Shown here piece after piece: positions 57,328 through 64,000 of a DNA stretch of 64,000 nt. The stretch's first letter is position 1. Every line of letters begins with the position of its first letter. The stretch is from Anadara kagoshimensis (taxonomy: Eukaryota > Mollusca > Bivalvia > Arcoida > Arcidae): NCBI GenBank assembly GCA_021292105.1, contig CM037869.1, forward strand, positions 28,845,536 to 28,909,535. The letters are read 5' to 3'. Under the pieces are notes generated by a model. The model did no database searches and was not told the origin of the DNA. It saw only the letters and a list, made by a program, of their open reading frames with translations. A program made the position numbers and the translations under genes.

Positions 57328-57333
57328 ACAAAC

Positions 57334-57930
57334 AACATTGACCTGTCGGCTTGAACTTTATTGGAATATTTATTATGGACGAGGACATTTATAGGGAATG
57401 CAGGTTTTAATTTCGTCTACATCATGGGCATGTATTATCTGTGATTCTTAACACTAACCATGTACTGAATGGATCCACCTGTATGAGTACTCTTAATGAT
57501 AGGTCAAACGAACAGATCAATGTTGTGTGCAAATGAAAGATCAAGCGTGTTTGCCCATGGAAGGTCAAGCGGACAGGTCAATGTTGTTTACCGATGAAGG
57601 TGAAACGGACAGGTCAATGCTGCTTGCCAATGAAAGGTCGAACGGACAGGTCAATGTTGCTTGCCAATGAAAGGTCGAACGGACAGGTCAATGTTGTTTG
57701 CCAATGAAAGGTCGAACGGACAGATCAATTTTTTTGCCAATGAAATGTCAAGCGGACAGATCAATTTTCTTTGCCAATGGAAGGTCAAGCGGACAGGTCA
57801 ATGTTGTTTACCAATGAAGGTGAAACGGACAGGTCAATGTTGTTTGCCAATGAAAGGTCAAGCGGACAGATCAATTTTCTTTGCCAATGAAATGTCAAGC
57901 GGACAGGTCAATGTTGTTTGCCTATGTACT
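57334..57930. mobile_element. MITE family D copy with expanded right end
   Basis: Left 'aacattgacctgtcggcttg' and internal 'tttattatggac', 'tctacatcatgg' match 54107 and 62688. The right terminal repeat is present about eleven times in tandem where the other copies have it once. Confidence 0.75.
57500..57925 (+). repeat. 37-bp minisatellite from a MITE end (~11 units)
   Basis: Unit aatgaaaggtcaagcggaca + ggtcaatgttgtttgcc (37 bases; some units 35-38). Variants include gtgaaacgg, gtcgaacgg, aatgtcaag and 'agatcaattt-ctttgcc'. The 104-residue open frame across it (57661-57975) is a repeat translation. Confidence 0.88.
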
Positions 57931-58380
57931 ATAATCCGAAACGTAGAAACAATATCTATTTACAATATCAATTAGTATGTTAAACGCTGACAGCAATTTA
58001 AATTAAATTCTGATTGATCTTGTTAATTTTTTTCTCTTCCTCAAAAGCCTATAGTCATGGTAGAAAGAAACACAATTGTAATAATACACGTGTTATGTTT
58101 TTATACGGAAATTGTATATTTCATTGACGTCACAAGTCATATGATGATCTAAAAATAAATATTTTTTCATTATTTTTTATGTTTACAAGCTTGATAATTT
58201 ACCTTGTTGATTTTGAGTCTATACAAACGCAAAAGGGTACCAACTAAAACATGACAATTGTGTATTACGGAACAAACAAATTTTCTTCATTTTTTGTTTT
58301 ATATTGTTTCAATATAGTACAGATTACATAACAATTTGGAAAACAAATTGGTTTCACTCTTTTGGTCCAAGCGCAAGCCC

Positions 58381-58452
58381 TAATGATTAGGAATTGTATT
58401 TCGGAACGGCCGTCTAGTGCTGCAAAATTAAAACCGGTATAATATGTAATTG
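58381..58452 (+). repeat. Dispersed repeat C, short module
   Basis: 'gattaggaattgtatttcgg', 'aacggccgtctagtgctgca', 'aaattaaaaccggtataata'. One of six modules in the right third of the window. Confidence 0.65.
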
Positions 58453-58604
58453 AAATAAATAATTCCTTGATGCCCTAATTTCTTTTGTTTTATGGGACGA
58501 ATTACATGTCAACGAAAGCGTATATGTATTACAAGCTTACCGAGAGCGGTAACCATTAACCACAAATTTATCTTTTCAAGAAATGATATTTTTCTTAGAA
58601 CTAC

Positions 58605-58822
58605 AAAATTTGGACAAAACAATTCTTCAAAAACTAAAGTATACTCCCTCATGCAAAGTATTTCCTTAGCTAAATTTGGTTAAATCTATTTTGGACATTT
58701 GGATATCTTTTCAACATCTTGAAATTTTTATCACAATTTTGGTCAATGCCCTACTGATGAGGAATTGTATTCCGAAACGGCCGTCTAGTGCTGTAAAATT
58801 AACACTGGTATAACATGTAATA
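58605..58822 (+). repeat. Dispersed repeat C, longer copy
   Basis: From 'actaaagtatactccctcat' through 'tggatatcttttcaacatct' to 'gatgaggaattgtattccga', 'aacggccgtctagtgctgta' and 'aaattaacactggtataaca'. Confidence 0.65.
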
Positions 58823-58897
58823 TAAGCACAACAAAAGCTAATGATTTCACAGTACATGCGTTCCAATCATTACCTGAAATTAAGCAGTACAATCATA

Positions 58898-58982
58898 TTT
58901 GTAATACCTCTGCCCTTTCAATTCTGATACCGTACAAAGAGATACAATAACACTAATATCCATGACGGCAAGACTTATATTG
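58898..58982 (+). repeat. Empty-site paralogue of the mariner target
   Basis: 'tttgtaatacctctgccctt', 'tcaattctgataccgtacaa', 'agagatacaataacac' equal the two flanks of the mariner (59165-59187 and 60439-60500) joined without the insertion. Confidence 0.82.
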
Positions 58983-58984
58983 GA

Positions 58985-59165
58985 ACTAATTACACACATG
59001 ACGGGTGTAGCTAGCTAAACAGGGGAGGCTTACCTTCCGGACCACCAGACCACCAGACCTTACTTCCCTGATGGAATTTCACGTGTTTAGTCTAACTTGT
59101 CAGTTTCAAAGTTTTTACTTCTAGATTGTGAATCGGACATTGATTAGTATGTTTGTTTTTGATTT
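58985..59165 (-). repeat. 'ccaccaggga' dispersed repeat, reversed
   Basis: Reversed it reads 'catactaatcaatgtccgat', 'tcacaatctagaagtaaaaa', 'ctttgaaactgacaagtta' and 'ggtaagcctcccctgtttag', as at 31240 and 48517. Confidence 0.6.
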
Positions 59166-59189
59166 GTAATACCTATGCCCTTTCAATTA

Positions 59190-60436
59190 CGAGGGGAAGT
59201 AAAAAAGTTCATAGAACAGCGTATTCAGTCAAGCGTAACACATATTTTCTTTATTTGTCACAACATATTTTTGTAATTCTCAAAAGCATTCAAAGTTGGT
59301 GACCATCAAGCAATGATTGGAAATCAAAATGTTGAGTTTAGGGCAGTAATAACGTTCCTGACAGTAGAGGGATCAAATGCCAAAGCAATTCACCGGCGAA
59401 TGGCCGAGGTGTACGGTGACAGTGGTCCTGCCTATTCCACAGTGGCAAAATGGTCAGCTGAATTTAAACGTGGGCTAACCTCACTGAAGGATGACCCACG
59501 GTCAGGTCGGCCAGCTGATGCCATCACAAAGGAAATTGTCACGTCTGTGGAGACCCTCATCATGAATGATCGTCGAATTAGGATTGATGACATAGCTAGA
59601 GAGTGTGACATTTTACATGGAAGTGTATACACGGTTATCCACGAGCATCTTGGGATGTCAAAAGTATCCGCAAGATGGGTCCCCAGAAACCTTAATCTGC
59701 AGGATCGCTTCTAAAGATTCCAGTCAAGTCGGGAGCTTCTTGGCATTTATAATGATAACCCAGAGAGGTTCCATTTACGTTCAGTAACTGGTGATGAAAC
59801 ATGGATTCATCATTGGGACCCAGAAACCAAAAAAGAGTCCGTCCAATGGAAGCACCCTGGCTCACCCCCACCAAAGAAATTCAAAACCCAACCATCAGCT
59901 GGCAAAGTCATGGCCACTGTGTTTTGGGATTTTAAGGGTGTTCAGATAATCAATTATAAACCTGCTGGAATCTCTATCACTGGGGCTTACTATGCTGATC
60001 TAATGAAGCAGCTGAAAGCTGCTATTAAATTAAAAAGGAGGGGAAAGTTGAGCCGAGGGGTATTGGTTCTTCACGACAATGCTCCTGTGCACAAGTCAAG
60101 GATTGCACAAGCAGCGATTCGTGAATACAAGTTCGAACAACTTAATCACCCACCCTACAGTCCCGATTTGGCACCCAGTGATTATTTCCTATTTAGAAAA
60201 TTGAAATCCCATTTACGGGGAATCAGATTTCCTGATGATGATGGACTTAAAGCTATCACAGAGGCATGGTTTCAGGTCCAAACCGAAGGCTTCTATTTCA
60301 AAGGTATAGACAGTCTGAAAGAAAAGTGGGTTAAGTAGAATTGGGTAAATTGGGAATATACTGAAAAATAATAATAAAATGTATAGTTTGTTGAGGCAAT
60401 GTATACCCCGTTCTATGAACTTTTTGACCTCCCTCG
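59190..60436 (+). mobile_element. mariner transposon, 1247 bp
   Basis: Ends CGAGGGGAAGTAAAAAAGTT then catagaac (left) and gttctatgaactttttgacc then tccctcg (right) are inverted copies of about 28 bp. TA duplicates flank them (59188-59189, 60437-60438). It encodes a mariner transposase in one frame. Length and layout are typical of full mariners (about 1.3 kb). Confidence 0.93.
59313..60371 (+). pseudogene. mariner transposase, two nonsense codons
   Basis: Cut-and-paste transposase of the mariner family. One continuous frame from ATG 59313 to TAA 60369-60371 (352 codons, the usual size) interrupted only by TAA 59712-59714 and TAG 60336-60338; no frameshift. N-terminal helix-turn-helix DNA-binding half (RAVITFLTVEGSNAKAIHRR; SGRP hook; VPRNL linker) lies before the first stop. 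The catalytic half keeps all three acidic residues: TGDETW, VLHDNAPVH and YSPDLAPSDYF, with exactly 34 residues between the second and third Asp (DD34D). The second stop lies where relatives have KC before the YVEK-like end (EYTEK here). It cannot make full transposase as it stands, but is young enough to be almost intact. Confidence 0.93.
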
Positions 60437-60438
60437 TA

Positions 60439-61402
60439 TGATACCGGACAAAGAGGTACAATAACTGTAGTATCAATGAAAGCGGGGCTTATAAAGTTCT
60501 GTGCAATAACTTCCATTTTTGAGAGAAATTTTAAAATATATGAATAATATTTTAAACCTGATGTAGCTCCAACGTAAAATGATTGAATTCTTCGTTTTTC
60601 ATACCTTTCACAATTAAAAAATGTAATAAATAAAAAAATCTAATACATATAATGAAATATAGATTATAATTTCATGCTATGTAGCACCGTATTTTTTATA
60701 GAATACCAAGGTAAGTCAGGGTCATTGTCTAGTTATAAAATATGCTTTAAATTGCTATATCTTGACTATTCAAAAAGATGGGATGTTCAATTTTAATGGG
60801 TTTTTTTTAATTTTTGAAACTGTGTTCACGTTTGAGGTCAAGGACATAACCTATTTGTGATTTATTTTTGTTCTTTTGTCACTTCTATATTTATTTTTGA
60901 AGATGTTTAAATATAGACTTTCATTACTCATGTGTTGTAAAAAAAACACTGTAATCAAGGTCGAAAGTTAGGATTATGACCTCATTACGTAATAATATTT
61001 AAATTCTCCTTTCTTGATTATTTAAATAGATATTGAGATTGATTTCTTATGCCCTTTTCCCTTCAAAATTGGGTCAAGGTCGAGAGTCATTTTTTTACAT
61101 TTGCTTTTGTTCCAGCCTTTTAAAGGCATTCCAATTCATCCTCAATTAAGATTAATTACAGAAGGTTACCTTCACTATGTCAGCATTGACATTATTTACT
61201 TTTTTAAAATACAGAAAGAAGAATAGAGTTTTCTCGTTTTTAAGTTTTGTTTAATCTTCATCTATGCTATACTTGTTTGTTTTTATTCTCGTCATTACAA
61301 TTTTTGTGATAAAATGAAGCCTCCATGTCAAAAGGTATCCTGGATTCATCCGACGTCTTATAGTTCCATTCCATGTTCATTACATTCAAAATGTTGATTA
61401 CA
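60439..61402. other. Non-coding spacer
   Basis: AT-rich; no exon or clear repeat apart from the right flank of the mariner target up to about 60500. Confidence 0.5.
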
Positions 61403-61418
61403 CGCGTGGCGGGTAAAG

Positions 61419-61710
61419 TTTAAAGTCTGTCCCGAGCCATAAGGCCCATCAGGCCGGAGCTTATCCCGGTTTCCGTGGCGTTAAGCGACTGAGAGTACAA
61501 GACTCTCCCCTGAATGGGACGCCGGTCCATTGCAGGGTTAACCCCCAGCATTTTGCTGGTACTCATTTATTTTTCAGCTGAGTGAACTGGAACAACGTGA
61601 AATTAAGTGTCTTGCTCGAGGACACAACACATCGCCCGGTCCAGGGATCGAACCCACGACCTTCGAATCATGCGTCCAACGTCTTAACCACTAGGCCACG
61701 TGCTTCCACC
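61419..61710 (-). mobile_element. SINE family 3 with 16-bp target-site duplication
   Basis: Exact direct repeats CGCGTGGCGGGTAAAG at 61403-61418 and 61711-61726 flank a 292-bp insert. On the minus strand it begins tRNA-like ('gtggcctagtggttaagacg', 'ttcgaaggtcgtgggttcga') and continues with a GC-rich body 'gggataagctccggcctgat'. The open frame 61582-61782 is a shadow. Confidence 0.9.
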
Positions 61711-61726
61711 CGCGTGGCGGGTAAAG

Positions 61727-62687
61727 CATGCTCATATTTGTCATTCAATTTACACATTTCACACAAATTACATAGAAAATAATCTTAAACATGGAATATA
61801 CTCCAGTATGTAACGAATTATATATAATCTTGATTGAATTAAAAAAAACCAAACAAACCAATTCTTTTTCAAATCACAGTCCCTAAATATAAGAATTTCA
61901 AATAAAAATTCCCCAAACCTTTCACTTAGTTTCTAGTGATATTTTTCGTTATAGTCGTCCGTCCAAAGACCAAAATAATTCAACCGATAGCATTGTTGAG
62001 TAGAAGTTGGGGCATATGCTAAATCAATTGAAGATATGGTCCGGAAAGCTTTAAGGATAGTTGTCACGCTGCCATTTGCTCTATAAATGCAGAAGTGCAT
62101 AAACTGAGTTTTGTTATATCCAGTACAATTCTGCCCTTATGATACAAATAACTATGTACATTTAACTATTTGACATTACATTTTGGTTTCACAATTATTC
62201 GTCCAAGCACTACTGATGAGGAATTGTATTCCAAAACGGCCATCGTGCTGTAAAATTAAAACTGGTATAATACCGGTATCTACTATGCCAGCGTGGGATA
62301 CATCCTTAGGTACATCACGACCAAATACTTGATTTAGAATAAGTGCCAACTTCTACTAAAATGTCATCAGACTCGAAATAATCAATTTTTTCCATCTGAA
62401 TGGCTGTGCATTGTAACTAAGATAAAACCATTGTTTACAGATTTTTCTTTTATTATTGTTAACAAACGTTTATCACAATAAAAATAGACTCTTCAATCGT
62501 TCAATTTTCAAAAGCACAACACAAAATAACAGAATATCTTACTATTACTCAACATTTATAATTCTCAGGATTTTAACACTTATAAACAAAACAAAAATAG
62601 GAAATACGCAAGGCTAATGAAAATATTACAAAAACAAAAATGTTTATCAAAACAAAAATAAGAATAAATGGTTCTTTAGTCAAACTG
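61727..62687. other. Non-coding, with one repeat C module
   Basis: Unremarkable AT-rich sequence. A repeat C module ('gatgaggaattgtattccaa', 'aacggccatcgtgctg') lies at 62215-62272. Confidence 0.5.
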
Positions 62688-62934
62688 CATTGACCTTTCC
62701 GCTTGACCTTTAATTGAAATAGTTATGAGCCAGTACATTTATGGATAGTGTTCACAAGTGTTGATTTCGTCTACATAATGAGAGCACTAATGCCATGTGT
62801 ATACACTAGTTTGTAATTACCTGCTAATCCTAATATTATCCTTGTATTGAGTGGACCCTCCTATATGTATAAGGTAGATCGTTCTATATGAATATTTCTA
62901 ATGAAAGGTTCAGCGGACAGGTCAATGTTGTTTG
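62688..62934. mobile_element. MITE family D, single-unit copy
   Basis: Left 'cattgacctttccgcttgac' and 'ctttaattg'; right 'aatgaaaggttcagcggaca' then 'ggtcaatgttg'. About 245 bp; the right terminal repeat occurs once. Confidence 0.72.
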
Positions 62935-64000
62935 CCTATAGTAACTAGTGTTTTATTGTTACATGTTATGGTGGGAAAACATGCTTGCGCACATTTGGCA
63001 TTGGCACCAAAATTTATGAAATGTTTGTGTTCACGTCTCATAGCCAAGATTTCTTTGTTCCGAAGAAATTTAATACGTTTTTTTAACAAAACACCGGGAT
63101 TTTATTATTATTATTTTTTGTGGTTGCGTGCATTTTTCATGTGAACATTAGTCACAACATTTCTTTGCCACTGCTTGTGATCGTGAAAATCGACAAATTG
63201 ACATAGAAAATCATAAAAGTATGAATTATTTCATAATGCCAGCTAACTTGCGCGGAGTCGATCCAGGAAATCACAATTTTATGAACACAATCGGCTCCAT
63301 TATTCCAAAACAACAGAAAATGTTTTCTCCACAATGTTGTTTTCTTCAGTCAAGATGGTGGATGACATAAGAGTTCACTGTTAACAAGTATCAGTTGATA
63401 CCCATAACGCCTGTGTGGAATAGTTATTTTCAAATCAATACGCATTAATTTTAAGGGATAATGATCACGTGATATACTGGCGAACACTATTCTGTTGCGT
63501 TTGATGATCATAGAAATTCCAACAAACATGGAAAAATGTTATTTTCTGACAGTATTGTCGAATCCGTGGATGCCATGGCTAGTTTCTTTGTGCATACGAC
63601 AAAATGTGGCACCAGATATACAATCTAATGTTAACATCGCAAAATCCAAAAGATGTCTAAATCCTTAAAGCAGAACCATTTTTTTATAAAAGTATTTTTT
63701 GGTTAAAGCAGATGTATTTTGCGATTTTCAGCTACAACTAGGCTTAAGTAAGTGAACAATATCAGACAAGGTTTATTGGATTTTTATTATAAACGGTAAG
63801 CATATTTTACTGACACAAACATAGTGACCCTGATAGACTACGAATTATACTAATCAAACATTTCCCCTTCTCTCCTTTTTTGATAAAGAGTATAAACTGA
63901 TATTTGTATGAAAAGTTGCTTTAATTGTTTATGTGTCCAAAATTAAAATTTTGCATTATTGTTTTTAGATTTTATTTTTTCAAAAGAACTGCATCAATAC
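62935..64000. other. Non-coding right edge
   Basis: No exon, RNA or repeat was recognised. Short open frames (62932-63144, 63152-63334) have no family resemblance or splice context. Confidence 0.45.

Larger units (their letters stand above)
54860..57333. other. Non-coding, repeat fragments
   Basis: Upstream of the PPxY gene. Holds a MITE A copy (55137), a repeat C copy (56500), (GA)n at 57130-57158 and a 'ggggcggatcc' element (57069-57327). A minus-strand frame at 55773-56072 (99 residues) is locally less AT-rich, but I do not recognise it and no splice context supports it. Confidence 0.45.

Noticed and set aside
57661..57975. 104-residue open frame (MPMKGRTDRS type repeats)
   Set aside because: It is the translation of the 37-bp minisatellite.
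61640..61710. Possible tRNA gene on the minus strand
   Set aside because: It is the head of a SINE flanked by a 16-bp target-site duplication.

Overview
The window looks like nuclear DNA from an invertebrate animal, most likely a bivalve mollusc. It is AT-rich, its genes are short-exon and intron-rich with GT-AG splice sites, and very little of it is coding. The remainder is packed with tRNA-derived SINEs, small inverted-repeat elements (MITEs), a mariner element and tandem repeats of kinds common in molluscs. The organism call is an inference from gene similarity and repeat style. Three protein genes can be reconstructed by joining exons in phase.

Layout. 43-9656 (+) is a GRTP1/TBC1D6-like Rab GTPase-activating protein: nine exons, with only the extreme N-terminus off the left edge. 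9657-22332 is non-coding; it holds MITEs, SINE pieces and a 1.8 kb element with eight 145-bp repeats (16461-18300), and its right part may be 3' UTR of the next gene. 22333-29918 (-) is a complete nine-exon ATP6AP2 (prorenin receptor / V-ATPase accessory protein) gene of 392 codons. 32032-32736 holds copies of a small Tc1/mariner-type MITE, and directly beside the last copy lies a 9.3 kb satellite (32707-42015; period 40 bp, about 230 units). 46021-54859 (-) is a five-exon gene for a 201-residue single-pass membrane protein with an eight-cysteine ectodomain and a Pro/Tyr-rich PPxY tail (Shisa/CYYR1/WBP1-like). Its first intron carries a segmental duplication and four broken tandem copies of the cysteine-rich exon. 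54860-64000 is repeat-rich; it contains a nearly whole mariner transposon with two nonsense codons (59190-60436), a 37-bp minisatellite (57500-57925) and a SINE with clear target-site duplications (61419-61710).

How it fits together. The three genes are unrelated housekeeping or membrane-trafficking genes and do not form a pathway cluster. The most unusual signal is in the repeats. In two unrelated MITE families the terminal inverted repeat, with a little flank, has been amplified into a tandem array: the 40-bp satellite, and the 37-bp minisatellite at 57.5-57.9 kb. The large array also has higher-order structure, since the same order of about 20 variant units recurs about 5.3 kb apart. Two insertions (a MITE at 52129 and the mariner at 59190) can be compared with an empty copy of their target inside this window. 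The 145-bp repeat element carries nine copies of a nuclear-receptor-like motif. No CRISPR array, rRNA, certain tRNA gene or bacterial-type operon was seen.
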